This document shows, in pieces, positions 29,001 through 39,108 of a DNA stretch of 64,000 nucleotides. The stretch spans positions 124,001 to 188,000 of the forward strand of contig CAWANF010000005.1 in assembly GCA_963783355.1 (NCBI GenBank), given 5' to 3'. Numbering within the stretch: the first letter of the stretch is position 1; each line of letters opens with the position of its first letter. Origin of the DNA: CAWANF01 sp963783355. Lineage in GTDB: Bacteria; Bacteroidota; Rhodothermia; Balneolales; DATFMH01. A model generated the notes under the pieces. It was not told the origin of the DNA and made no database searches. It saw nothing but the letters and a program-made list of their open reading frames with translations. Made by a program: the position numbers and the translations under genes.

Positions 29001-29895
29001 CCAATACGGCGTCATATCTAACTATATTTGGCCTAAAGGTATTAATTGAATTGGGATCGGGCGGTAAACCAGCAAGTTGTTCAGATAATCCACCAAGTGA
29101 CGCATGTTTAACCCACATTGAAACTATATCTGCATTATACTTTTTAGCATATATAGGTATACTGTCGAGAACCCCATCATGGAAATATGTAAGGTGTGTC
29201 ATGTCTGTTATCATGTCTCCAGATTCTTTATAATTCACTTTTATTGCTTTTGCCAGCCTAAGCCTCACATTAACTCCGCTATCCTTAAGATTTTTATTTG
29301 ATTGGTCGAAAGCTAATTGAATAAAAGAGGGCATATCATTAACTGCTTTTGCAACAGAATCGGTATAGACTATCATAACATCAACATATGCTATTGGATT
29401 ATGATCATTATTATAATCCTGAAGTATTTTAAATCCATGTTTATCCTGACTTCCTTCACCTAATGGCTTGTCCTCAGTGAAATTATTTCTCAATTGTTCA
29501 ATAATTGAAATATTATTTTTAACACTAACCGTATATGTGTTCCCTCCATCAACAATTAGTGCATTTTTATCACCATCAGGACTACTTGTTATTATCGCAT
29601 AACCATAGCCTTTTGCATTAATATTGTAATAATTACTTAATACTTTGCGTCTGCTTTTAACGGTACTATCTAAAGTTCCATAATAGTTTACATTATTAAA
29701 CAAATTGAACTTTACAAACTTTTTAGAAATTGCTTTTTGACTAATTATAGCTGTCCTGCTCCGAATGATATCTTTTCCAAATGGTGCCATTTTCAGCTTA
29801 ATCTCTTTACCAAACAAATTTGTATACTGTTGAGCAAAACAGATTTGAGTACCAATTAAAAGGTACATAAAGATGAATAAACTACCTTTTTTCAT
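26050..29895 (-). CDS. T9SS-exported HExxH metalloprotease (reprolysin-like), giant
   Basis: About 1281 residues from the ATG at 29895; an in-frame GTG three codons upstream is the alternative. After a signal peptide (ending near CFAQQ) and a propeptide-like region, the zinc motif HEIGHDMGARHD supplies three histidine ligands and the catalytic Glu (His308, Glu309, His312, His318 counted from the GTG), as in reprolysin-like peptidases. Ig-like repeats fill residues about 410-940. Two repeats of the KGWNLIG ... GYWMYAG type and one PPLAPGHIFDAR module follow. The last 80 residues are a T9SS type A sorting domain (NYPNPFNPTTNIKYSLP). The start lies 11 bases after the stop of the upstream giant gene, so the two are co-transcribed. 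Confidence 0.85.
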   Translation of the reverse strand: MKKGSLFIFMYLLIGTQICFAQQYTNLFGKEIKLKMAPFGKDIIRSRTAIISQKAISKKFVKFNLFNNVNYYGTLDSTVKSRRKVLSNYYNINAKGYGYAIITSSPDGDKNALIVDGGNTYTVSVKNNISIIEQLRNNFTEDKPLGEGSQDKHGFKILQDYNNDHNPIAYVDVMIVYTDSVAKAVNDMPSFIQLAFDQSNKNLKDSGVNVRLRLAKAIKVNYKESGDMITDMTHLTYFHDGVLDSIPIYAKKYNADIVSMWVKHASLGGLSEQLAGLPPDPNSINTFRPNIVRYDAVLGNDSFLHEIGHDMGARHDWLKDPTNVSFTYNHGYYSAGAHVITIMSYGNAAYGKDGPYTHIPLFSNPDLIYKNYPLGIPAGEYHAADNRKTLNNTASTIANIAGPQIRIMSFNSGVVMGPATIVLNQDSTYNIRWETNINDNFSIDLLKDGEFYKNLGMVSGKDSVFKWTVSNNIMIGKGYTIRMMAKSDSSEFDVNNSPIRITNKKYYLAISNPYEGSYMYQGDNHNSINWKTNIKDDSTAYKVYVLRNKKTIDSLGIVHSTVPVWRVSPLYQTDGKYQILIKNTKYNINDTSGVFFLQKNNPKIYDTKVHEYVEVGGVKNEGPMQNSDISIIWNTNVDGDLKLELYKDGSFYKNIIDTLKYNYNSSEFSNYFSFKYLIGEDITPGNNYSVRFYNYKYGIDIRSDTFLVKKFTPDFNVGIQWPKVQVGTSNEYYVSANFAKKMPFKVTLINQALNYSKVIDDSVWIGNYGLFNTPYRQEFKIPDPIEISNDYRLVLSIYNYNISDTSGTFSIYQYDHNLGIKDLPDSVVYDDNIYPLFVRYKTTDDTVSIKLVGEGKTYSIYRDILKGENYFEGQDSYKIINWKILSNQYPAGRYFLRVSNQYGISAQTDSFLIEHRKNYYVFNKGWNLIGIAGSQDTLQADSLLGSRIIYNYNNGYKRSTSLQNGLGYWMYAGQSDTVNYPKNPKDSVWVQTNKGWNLIGGLQYNISTYFLKLNGGTINNYAYEYDNGYKLTRIIKPGKGYWIFVPSPGNLLLKNESIMPKSAGFNLSKFNLITFSDSTGVESRIYFSANRDSTNYLLPPLAPGHIFDARLTTDSLISYNNKITVRLNNAEGGINMYIKDNEKKTYTVKAFTVNSVYFYSVKGDSRLSIPASVERVVIYNDLLTGINNIKNNIPTEYKLSNNYPNPFNPTTNIKYSLPKAGHVLLQIYNTLGQRVATLVDKKQNAGIYNVTFDASHLASGLYFYRIKAGSFVKTQKMILLK

Positions 29896-29906
29896 AACAC
29901 CCACAA

Positions 29907-32660
29907 TTATTTAATTAATATCATCTTTTTGGTAATCACTTTATCTCCGATCTCCAATCGATACAAATAGAGTCCACTTGATAAATCATTCGCGTTTAAC
30001 GTTACTTGATAATAACCAGCACTTTGCTGCTTACTAACCAATGAGATAACTCGTTGTCCCAGTATATTATACACTATCAACTGTACCATGCTTAACTTCG
30101 GTACCCCATAACGAATGATGGTAGTCGGATTAAATGGATTGGGGTAATTTTGAAATAGCTTCGCTTTTGCCGGCAATTGGGATCTTGATTCTGATATAGC
30201 TGTCCCTATTTTTCCCTGTCCGGCCAAAGCAAGACCAATGGTAAAACCCAAATTAGTACTGATAAGCAAAGAATCGGAATAAGAAACAATTTGAGAAGGT
30301 TTAAATGATATTGATGCATTTATTTTTCCATTCACACCAATAGTGTTTGAGCTTAATGAGATATGAAAAGCTGAATTGTTATGCCTTATGTCTGTTATAT
30401 TTACAACTGAGTTACTTTGATTTGTAATATTAAAAGTATGTTTTAGGGAGTCTCCAATGGTAACTGGTCCAAAATTGACACTCATATTTTTTAAATCCGA
30501 TTGCAGAAAACCTTTTATCCCTTTCCCTTGCACTGGCACTTGCCGAACTAAAGAGGTATTAACTACAATTCTCAAGGTATCAGAAAAGACACCCTCATTA
30601 GGCGGATTAAACGTTAAAGCGATATAAGACGTATCATGTGGAGCAAGTGAATAATCCGGAACGTTTTCTGCAATTACCTTTTTTTGTAAATATGATTTAG
30701 ATACTACACGCGCAAAAAAACTGGTATCTTTAAATGCCTTTAAAGAAAAATGAAGTGCCTTATCAGAAGCATTCCATATTGGTATGACAATCATATCAAA
30801 ATTGTTACTTGATACTGCTCCAAAATTTACACTTTCGACGGTGGAAGGCAGAGCCCCTTTAACAAGATTTTCCCTTAAAATGAACCGGACTTTTGAATGA
30901 AGACCATTGTTATTTAGATACAGGGTATCGGAATAGATATTAAGTGATTGTCCCGCAAATGAATAGATTAGCTTAGTCGAGTCCCCAGGCAGGATATTTT
31001 CCGGAAATGTATTTAAGCTTTTAAAATACCTATTAGTCAGAGAATCGTTTTTTAGAACTAAATTGGCGTTGCCTTTATTTAATACATAAAATGATAAAGT
31101 ATCATTTTCACCAGGTACGATACTACCGGAAATTTTTACCTTTCGACAGGTTAAAAGACCAGCCGCTCCAAATCCATGTAAATTAATTTGCTGATCTAAA
31201 GAATCATTATAAATGATTCCTAATTTTCCTGAATAAGATTTAAGAGAATCCGGGCGAAAATTAATTTTTAAATCTGTAGAATCATTTGGTTGAATCGTTT
31301 TTTGGGAAAGCTCCCATGAAAATTGACTTGAGGAACTTCTTAGACTATCAATTTTAATAGGAACTGCACCCAAATTAAGCAAATGAACAATTTTTGATTT
31401 TGAACTATCCGGTTTAACATTTTTGAAATTTATATCTTGAAGCGACAATTTTAAATCAATTTGATTTTTGACCGGGCTCACTATGATGCGTAGTCCATCC
31501 TTCAGATAAGCCGATCCAGAGACATCCAAGCTGACCTGGCTTTTCATATCCAGTCGATAACTCGTCCCGTTTATATCGTCGGTAATCGTGTAAGCCCAGG
31601 CCGAGTCCAGCTTCGTGGGATCCCACTTAAGCGTAATAGGCCCCGCTCCGGTGGCCGCCGTATAGCTCAGAGTATAGGTTTTACTGGTGCGATTGGTATC
31701 CCGGATATCTGTAAAATAATCGGTCCCGTTCTCGCTCAGCCGGGCATCAAAAGCCCCGCTTGGCGGCGGAGGCGGGGCCAGCACATCCAGACCCTGGTCA
31801 TACCCGTCGGTCGCTCCCGGGGCCATGCCCAGGGTCAGCACCTGCTCATGCACCCCGTCACCAACCGTTACCGGAAGGGAAATAACGATGGGATTGGGCT
31901 GGACGCTCACCTTAAATTGCATCTGCACGCTACCACCCCGTCCATCATTCGCCGTTACCGTAAGATCCGCCTGTCCCGGCTTTTGACCCGCCAGGCGCAG
32001 GCTATCGTTGCTTACCACCGCACGGACGATACTGGTATCACTCGAGCTGACCTGATACTGCAGGGTGTCCCCGTCGGGATCCCGGAAATAATTGTTCAGA
32101 TTGTTAAACGTCAGGTTATCACCCGCCTGTATTTTCTGTGCTGCTATGGATTGAATAATTACCGGGGCCTGGTTCCTTTTGACCGGGCTCACTATGATGC
32201 GTAGTCCATCCTTCAGATAAGCCGATCCAGAGACATCCAGGCTGTCCCGGCTTTTCATATCCAGATGGTAACTCGTCCCGTTTATATCGTCGGTAATCGT
32301 GTAAGCCCAGGCCGAGTCCAGCTTCGAGGGATCCCACTTAAGCGTAATAGGCCCCGCTCCGGTGGCCGCCACATAGCTCAGAGTATAGGTTTTACTGGTG
32401 CGATTGGTATCCCGGATATCTGTAAAATAATCGGTCCCGTTCTCCCTCAGCCGGGCATCAAAAGCCCCGCTTGGCGGCGGAGGCGGAGCCAACACATCCA
32501 GACCCTGGTCATACCCGTCGGTACCATTTACAGCAGTTCCAATTTTTAAAATTGACTGATTTGTACCATCACTAACTATAATTGGCAACTTAAAACTTTG
32601 GGCAAAACCATTAATAGCTATCAATAATAAGGCAAGTAATAACGCTAATTTTTTTTGCAT
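29907..32660 (-). CDS. T9SS-sorted Ig-like protein with duplicated FDAR module
   Basis: 917 residues with a signal peptide (LALLLALLLIAINGFAQ). Two nearly identical 115-residue modules (LDVLAPPPPPSGAFDAR ... SAYLKDGLRIIVSPVK) lie at about residues 45-160 and 283-398, separated by a cadherin/Ig-like domain (RDPDGDTLQYQVSSSD). Several abnormal-spindle/choice-of-anchor-like Ig repeats follow (residues about 400-830: FKNVKPDSSKSKIVHLLNLG, VNFGPVTIGDSLKHTFNITN). The end is a T9SS sorting domain (NYPNPFNPTTIIRYGVP). It should be an extracellular or surface protein without a visible catalytic site. The duplicated part is clearly richer in G+C than the rest of the gene. Confidence 0.82.
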   Translation of the reverse strand: MQKKLALLLALLLIAINGFAQSFKLPIIVSDGTNQSILKIGTAVNGTDGYDQGLDVLAPPPPPSGAFDARLRENGTDYFTDIRDTNRTSKTYTLSYVAATGAGPITLKWDPSKLDSAWAYTITDDINGTSYHLDMKSRDSLDVSGSAYLKDGLRIIVSPVKRNQAPVIIQSIAAQKIQAGDNLTFNNLNNYFRDPDGDTLQYQVSSSDTSIVRAVVSNDSLRLAGQKPGQADLTVTANDGRGGSVQMQFKVSVQPNPIVISLPVTVGDGVHEQVLTLGMAPGATDGYDQGLDVLAPPPPPSGAFDARLSENGTDYFTDIRDTNRTSKTYTLSYTAATGAGPITLKWDPTKLDSAWAYTITDDINGTSYRLDMKSQVSLDVSGSAYLKDGLRIIVSPVKNQIDLKLSLQDINFKNVKPDSSKSKIVHLLNLGAVPIKIDSLRSSSSQFSWELSQKTIQPNDSTDLKINFRPDSLKSYSGKLGIIYNDSLDQQINLHGFGAAGLLTCRKVKISGSIVPGENDTLSFYVLNKGNANLVLKNDSLTNRYFKSLNTFPENILPGDSTKLIYSFAGQSLNIYSDTLYLNNNGLHSKVRFILRENLVKGALPSTVESVNFGAVSSNNFDMIVIPIWNASDKALHFSLKAFKDTSFFARVVSKSYLQKKVIAENVPDYSLAPHDTSYIALTFNPPNEGVFSDTLRIVVNTSLVRQVPVQGKGIKGFLQSDLKNMSVNFGPVTIGDSLKHTFNITNQSNSVVNITDIRHNNSAFHISLSSNTIGVNGKINASISFKPSQIVSYSDSLLISTNLGFTIGLALAGQGKIGTAISESRSQLPAKAKLFQNYPNPFNPTTIIRYGVPKLSMVQLIVYNILGQRVISLVSKQQSAGYYQVTLNANDLSSGLYLYRLEIGDKVITKKMILIK
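31469..31811 (-). repeat. 343-bp direct repeat, copy 2 (inside the 917-residue gene)
   Basis: Near-identical to 32180-32522, at a constant offset of 711 bases with no indel seen and only about a dozen substitutions. Encodes the second FDAR module. High identity at synonymous sites indicates recent duplication or gene conversion. Confidence 0.9.
32180..32522 (-). repeat. 343-bp direct repeat, copy 1 (inside the 917-residue gene)
   Basis: Encodes the first FDAR module of the same protein. Partner of the copy at 31469-31811, same orientation. Confidence 0.9.
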
Positions 32661-32728
32661 TTTTACGGATATAAATAAGCTTATTCATTTTTCTTATTTA
32701 TTATCCTTGCACTGTCTTATTTTTGCAG

Positions 32729-32762
32729 AAAAAAGGCCGAATCTTTTTCAAGATCCGGCCTT
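32729..32762 (-). terminator. Terminator after the BACON giant gene
   Basis: On the minus strand an imperfect stem (AAGGCCGGATCTT with AAGATTCGGCCTT, allowing a mismatch) is followed by T6. It separates the BACON gene from the following giant gene pair, which therefore need their own promoter in 32661-32728. Confidence 0.8.
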
Positions 32763-32828
32763 AGATTATTCTAATGTTCTCCGATCTCATCCCATTGGGA
32801 TGAGAGTTATATGTATTATTATAAGCCG

Positions 32829-35800
32829 CTATTTGACCAGCATCAGCTTCCTCACCATTACATGATCGCCTGCCACCAACCGGTAGATGTACAACCCACT
32901 GGCCAACTGATGGGCATCAAAGCGAACCTGGTGCCAGCCTGCTTTTTGTGAACCGGATACCAGACTCTCGACTCTTCTGCCCCAAAATGTTGTAGACCGT
33001 CAACTGTACATTCGCTTTCTCCGGCAAGCCATAGCGAATGGTCGTGGTTGGATTGAACGGATTCGGATAGTTCTGCTGCAACACAAATTGCTTCGGCAGA
33101 GAGGCCTTGATTTCCTGCACACTGGTTACATGGACCCTGACCGATATCTTCGATTGTGACGGCAGCGTGTACACCTGTCCGGGTGACAAGATCTTATCCG
33201 CATTGTTCTGCCCGGTTGGGTCGCTGATAACCAGTTGCAGGCGGGTCTGATCATTCTTAGATGAGAAGCTGAAGCTGCCTCCGTACTTCATCCCCTGCAT
33301 ATCTATTTTTGCATCCTTGCCGTTGGCCATCTGGTAGCCCGTGCTAAACCGCGCATCAAACATGCCAGACGGTGGCAGTGGCGGCATCAGGTAACAATCC
33401 TGAACAGAAGTTCCATTTGCCTGGCTGCCATCAACCATCAGTTGCATCTGGTGACCGGAGGCATCTTTAACAGTAAGCGTAATTGGTGGTGCCTGGTCCT
33501 TCGATTGCAGCTTCATGTCTTGGTTGTTGGTGGTGTTGGCAGCCGCCGATGGTAGCACAGTTTTCTTTGCTTGCTGCTTCGGGACGGTTACCGTTGAGTC
33601 AATATTTGAATATACCCAGTAACCATAACCCGGTACTAACGTATCTGCCTGTTGGTAGCCACCATCATAACCCCAGATGGATTGGATCGGCGGATTGTAG
33701 TCAGAAACGATGAATGGGGTCTTTGTCGAAGGTCCGCTGACCATATTCCAACCTTTTTTCAGTTTCCAATCAGCCTTGCTCAATTTCGGGCCAATGAATG
33801 TAATGCTGGTGTCGTTTTTAAAACGCATCCAGTATCCCTTGCCAGGAATTATTGCATCAGGTATGACATAGCGATCTGAGAAACCATAAATAGTTGCCGG
33901 GATTATATTTTTGAAAAGGGAATCCGGACTGTTGGCTATGATATCAACAGGTATACCGGTTATCTGCCAACCAGAACCATAATCAATAATAACGGTATAT
34001 AGTTTGCTTTTGACCCTGACGGCAATGGTAGTGTCTGAATCACTTCCATCATAACCCGGTTTTGAAGCAACAAATCTCAATTTGTAAAGGCTGTCAGGCG
34101 TACTGGGTGGAACGGACAATATATATTTTGTCAGACCCTGTTCATCTGTCTTGACGGAATCAGTTTGTTCTGTAACCTGATTATTTACCCGTACATTTGC
34201 TCCATTGATTAAATTACCATTCTGATTCTGAACGGTTATTGTGTATGTAACACTATTTCCAGGATTCACGGTTTGAGTATCATTGGGAGTTATGCTTTTG
34301 ATGGCCAACATAGTATCACCAGTCTGGATTATTGGTATTCGAAGAATAATTTCGTTATCCGAGGATATTCGCACCTCTCCATCCCTTGGTTGAGTTGATG
34401 TGTTAGGATTTACAGATACTGTAATTTCACCGTTTTTATTAAATAAACTATGTAAAGAAGAAACATTGAGCCATTCATTAGATGTAGTTGCCCTCCAATT
34501 TATATCTGAAGTAATCGCTACATTCTTTTTCCCACCAACCGGATCAAATTTCAGACTATCCGGGTTCGCTACAATATGACTGACTACTTGATGTACTTTT
34601 ACCGTATCAGCTAAACCGCCACCACTGATTATTACGATTCCATCTCTTCCGTCTCCGGATGTTCCATTTCCAAAAACGACTATGGGATTGTTCGGATCGA
34701 CAGATATTTTTATGGTATCGTTCTTGCTTCCACTTTTTGGTGATATACTGATCCAGTTATCTTTGGTGTTTACATTCCAGTTCAAATTTGATGTGATCGC
34801 TAAATCCTTACTTCCTGCACCAAAATCAAAGCTCAATTGAGTCGGGTCTACATCCAAAATTTTTTTTAAACCAGTCTGACTCACATCTACAGTCTTTGTT
34901 ATACCGCCACCCGTAAATGTTATAGTTCCTGTTCGGGATTGTGTTGCTCCATTCGCACTTACAGACACACTCACTGTCCCATCGTCACTGCCATTTTTCA
35001 TACTCAGGCTGATCCAGGTATCCTTGGTACTTACATCCCACGCCACATTTGAGGTAATCTTTACATCTTTGTTCCCCCTACCTGAGTCAAAGTTTAGTTG
35101 AGTCGGAGATACAGAAAGCAATTTCGCCGAAGCCTGAGTTACAGTAACCTCTTGTGGAGCGTTAATCGCACCACTTGCACTTACTGTAATAAGGGCTATT
35201 CTCCCATCCAGATTTGTCTTATTGGCCTCGTAACTCACCGTAATCGTCCCGGTATTGGTACCACTTGACCCATTGGTTATCTTTGCCCAGTTTGCATCTG
35301 AACTGGCCGTCCAGTTTAAAGTTCCAATTCCACTGTTACTCACTGAAAATTTGGTTGCCCCATATTGATTACCCACGTCTTGATTTTGAGGACTTACACT
35401 AATAACAGGTCCTGAAGGTCCGGATGAAGGTGATTGGAGAATTTTCACTATCTGAGGATTATTGCTCGCACCAATTGCACTCACAGTAATATGGGCAATT
35501 CGCCCATCAGGATTTGTTGTGTTGGCATCATAACTCACCGTAATCGTCCCGGTATTGGTACCACTTGACCCATCTGTGATCCTGACCCAACTGGCGTCTG
35601 AACTAGCGGTCCAGCTCAATGTTCCTGTTCCACTATTTTTCACTGTGAAGGTGATCGTCCCTGAATTGGTACCAACATTCTGGGTAGTGCCCGGGCTTAC
35701 ACTTATTACAGGCTTGGCAGTGGCGGGGGCCTGAGTTACGGTCACCCGTTGCGGGCTGTTGCTTACACCATTTGCACTCACAGTAATATGGGCAATTCTC

Positions 35801-37641
35801 CCGTCCTGGTTTGTTGTATTTGCATCGTAACTCACCGTAATCGTCCCGGTATTGGTACCACTTGACCCATCTGTGATCTTGGCCCAACTGGCATCCGAAC
35901 TGGCCGTCCAGTTCAGGGTTCCTGTCCCGCTGTTACTCACCGCGAAGGTGGTCGTCCCTGAATTGGTACCAACATTTTGATTTAACGGACTGACACTGAT
36001 TACCGGTTCCGGTGTGACCGATGCCTGGGTCAAAGGAATCGATTTCGTCTCTCCATTAACCTTAACCCGAAAACTCGCATCCCGTTGGTTAGTTCCTGAA
36101 TTTGCGTCTACCACCATCGTGATTTTTTCTGGCCCCGAAGAGGAGGAAATTGTTCCCTGATGTGAGGTAAAATGCTCATATGATCCTGTGGGCACCATGT
36201 AATATTTAATATCAGTGTTACCGTTGTTGCTGATCTCAAAATCTCCTTGCCACCCACCAGCAGGTAGTGGATTCGGCGGAGTCGATACCGGTTTGATGGA
36301 CCAACTGGTATTGGAACTGACACCATCCTGACTAAGGGTGACCGTCTTGCTCTGAGTCCCCGCACTGATCACTATCTGTGCTGTCCGTTGGCTTGTCTGG
36401 GTATTCGCATCCACCGTCACTGACACATTATTTGAGTTTCCACCTTGTACGGCTCCACTTGCAGAACTCAAATGTACCCAGTTTTGATCAGCCTGTCCCG
36501 TCCAGGTTAATGTCCCGGTTCCGCTGTTGCCGATCGTCAGGCCCCCCGCACCACCGGATGATCCGTAACTTGTCGGGCTCAAACCCACTGTTAAAACCGG
36601 ATTCGGCGACTCTGGGGCTTGGGTAATTTCAAATGTGGTCGGGGAATTAAATGACTGCGCGTATTCTCCAGAGGAGTTGTCATATGGAGACCAGTAACCT
36701 TTAATTGTAATGTTAGCTTTTCGCTCCTTGCCAGTTGTATTCTTCTGTAGAACCAATGCAGTTGAATAATTATTCAAGCTCATTGTAAGGTCTTTGTCAC
36801 TTGCGGTAACCCAACTTTTATCTGATGTAATCGTAAAATGTAAATCACCAACTCCAGTGTCTTTTATTGTTAATGGTACGTTTTGATAACTTGCATTAAA
36901 ATTGGTCTTACTTATTTCGTAAGAAAAATTTTGAAGTTGGCCTAAATAGATTTCAAAGTTATCAATATATACACCCTCCTGAGGTGTTCCTGATCCGCTC
37001 TTAAAAAAAAATGCTATATTAAAACTTAGGGGACCACTACCTCCTCTTTTTTGTTTTGCCTCTTTCAGATAGCTCGTTATATCTATCCTTTGAACTGCCC
37101 AGCCAGTCGTCTTTTGATTTGTATTATATATTGTATAAGTACCTACGCTTGTACTTAACAATACTTTAAAGGAATCATCGCTATTAATTGAAGGTATGTT
37201 ATACTCAAAATAAACATATGTCTCTGCATCATAATACCAAGCCGAACCATATTTCTGTTGATAGGTTGTATTCAAATTTTTTCCATACCGTGGATCATAT
37301 CTTTGTTTACCAATATTTAACTGGTAATCATTTTCATCACCATCGCAATACAGATAACCATTTCCTCCATCTTGACTCGGCTCAACATAATGTATAGGTA
37401 ATGCACTTTTCGATATCGCTCCATAAGAAACTTCGGTCCATCCTATCTGGTTATTATTGGTAAAATTAACCATTTCGCCTAATCCGCCTTGATTGCCCTC
37501 AAATCTATCCCAGAAAATAGGCACATAGTATCTATCCGATTGATAAAATGGTGGTTCTCCCTGATATGAAGGATTCTGCACTTGTGCAAATACGATATTA
37601 TTTAGCAAAACAAGAGAAAAAAAGATTAAAAACTTTTTCAT
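32829..37641 (-). pseudogene. Giant BACON-repeat secreted protein, T9SS signal out of frame
   Basis: The open frame (32917-37641) gives 1574 residues: a signal peptide (LIFFSLVLLNNIVFAQ), an N-terminal jelly-roll-like region, then nine BACON-like repeats of about 90 residues (SDASWAKITDGSSGTNTG ... RVTVTQA; later ones TKDTWISLSMKNGSDDG) to about residue 1110. A bacterial Ig-like domain, two GYWVY-type repeats, one MPPLPPSGMFDAR module and the start of a T9SS sorting domain follow. That domain goes out of frame after YNILGQ: a one-base shift near 32972-32980 restores RRVESLVSGSQKAGWHQV and a proper end at 32829. As sequenced the C-terminal signal is lost, so export would fail, unless the extra base is a sequencing error. 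Confidence 0.8.
35150..36000 (-). repeat. Three tandem DNA repeats of about 300 bp (BACON units 4-6)
   Basis: The string beginning TAACTCACCGTAATCGTCCC occurs at 35231, 35531 and 35828, giving 300- and 297-base periods. Each unit encodes one BACON domain with almost the same amino acid sequence, evidence of recent tandem expansion and of possible length variation by recombination. Confidence 0.85.
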
Positions 37642-37965
37642 TTTTTACCTTTTCTCCTCGCAGTCTACCATCCTTGCAGAATAAAAACTTGGTTCTTTAC
37701 AAAAAACGAAGCATTAAAAATCCATAATGCTAGCGTGAAATGGATATAGCCAGAATTTTTAATCCAAATGTAACTCATCGTACCTACCCGCAAAATCCAA
37801 TCCCTATTCTCAATTGTCTAACCGGTGCAGACGATCGTTCTTTCTTCCCTAATTTTCGGGACCATTTTTCATGGAAATGATAGGAGGCGAGTTACAGTTT
37901 GCAAAAGTTTGAATGACTCTGTGTTTTCTTCAAATCCAATATATGCTAATGCTGTGATTTGCAAA
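37642..37965. other. Gap upstream of the BACON gene
   Basis: 324 bases without a gene. It must contain the promoter of the BACON gene and the 3' end of the upstream FG-GAP gene. One small hairpin (AGCATTA/TAATGCT, 37710-37731) is visible, without a T-run. Nothing else recognised. Confidence 0.4.
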
Positions 37966-39108
37966 CTACTTTGACGTATCCGCTAAATGCCTTGCACTAC
38001 CCCCTTTCCAAAAAGGCAACCACGCCTTATGTTGCCAACCCTCAACATTCCAATAAAGCAATGAATCTTTAAAATGGGTGAAATAATTGGGACCGGGTAA
38101 TTTTTTTATTTTGCCTTGGTTTTTTAATAACCTGGACAAATGATCATAATCGTCGTTGGTCCCGATACTGGTTATATGCATCGTCTTATTGAACTGATAT
38201 AGCACTAATGTCCCTCCAATCAAACTATCTTCATATACAGGACGTGCATCATTAACTTTAACGATTAATCCTGATTTATTTTGGAAAATATACCGCCCAA
38301 TATTGAAGGTCGATATATTTTCCAGGGACTTTCCCAAATAGGTTTTGGGAATTCTTATATATCCCAAATTTGGATCTATTGTATAGCCATTAAGCGTATA
38401 AGCTTTAGTAGAAGGACTTTTTCCATAAAAATGGTCATGTGGTAATACCGCTATAATGGCCTGATTGTAACCATTATTTACACCGGTTACTACGACTTCT
38501 CTTTTGCCATTATGATTAATATCCAAAAGACCTAACCCATTCAAATGGCCGGCATTTACGAAAGTATCTGTTATTTTCCCGTTTCGTGGATTGATCCGTA
38601 ATAAAAATCCAGGAAAGTACTTGGTATGATTTTCAATCACATATAATGATGGTGCACCGGTACTCATCGTATCCAGTAACATTCCGGCACAAAAATAAAA
38701 ATCATCACCTATAAAAGGTTTGTAAGGATAACTTAAGTCTTTTTTAAAATTTAGCTTCCAGAGTATTTTGTGCGAGGCGCCATCATAGCAGACTATTTGG
38801 TTTCTGAATGCGTAAGAAATCAGGTGCTTAATGTTTATTATATCATTAACCCCATCTCCGTTCACATCGTAGATTATATTGGCTCTTAAAGGTAATCGTG
38901 CGGAGGCCCATGATGCAGCCTGATCCCATGCTTTTATTTTCCAAAACGGTTGTCCTTCTTTGTTTTCAATAAACATCGTTTCGCCTTTATAAACTGCTAA
39001 AGCTGGATTTTTGTCAAACGGTTTTTGGACAAGTAAAACAACAATACCGGACAGTATCACCATTATGGCTAATACCGATAATATTAAATTTATATTTCCT
39101 GATGACAT
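37966..39108 (-). CDS. Membrane-anchored FG-GAP/VCBS-like protein
   Basis: 380 residues. One N-terminal membrane segment (INLILSVLAIMVILSGIVVLLV, residues about 6-27) leaves the rest outside the cytoplasm. Two calcium-loop, FG-GAP-like motifs are visible: DVNGDGVNDII (near residue 82) and DINHNGKREVV (near 195), consistent with an integrin-type beta-propeller. No lipobox and no catalytic motif. Its ATG lies inside the reading frame of the upstream Lon-like remnant (95-base overlap), which suggests that the two were translationally coupled before the upstream gene decayed. Function unknown; a role in sensing or in display of the neighbouring secreted giants is inference only. Confidence 0.72.
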   Translation of the reverse strand: MSSGNINLILSVLAIMVILSGIVVLLVQKPFDKNPALAVYKGETMFIENKEGQPFWKIKAWDQAASWASARLPLRANIIYDVNGDGVNDIINIKHLISYAFRNQIVCYDGASHKILWKLNFKKDLSYPYKPFIGDDFYFCAGMLLDTMSTGAPSLYVIENHTKYFPGFLLRINPRNGKITDTFVNAGHLNGLGLLDINHNGKREVVVTGVNNGYNQAIIAVLPHDHFYGKSPSTKAYTLNGYTIDPNLGYIRIPKTYLGKSLENISTFNIGRYIFQNKSGLIVKVNDARPVYEDSLIGGTLVLYQFNKTMHITSIGTNDDYDHLSRLLKNQGKIKKLPGPNYFTHFKDSLLYWNVEGWQHKAWLPFWKGGSARHLADTSK

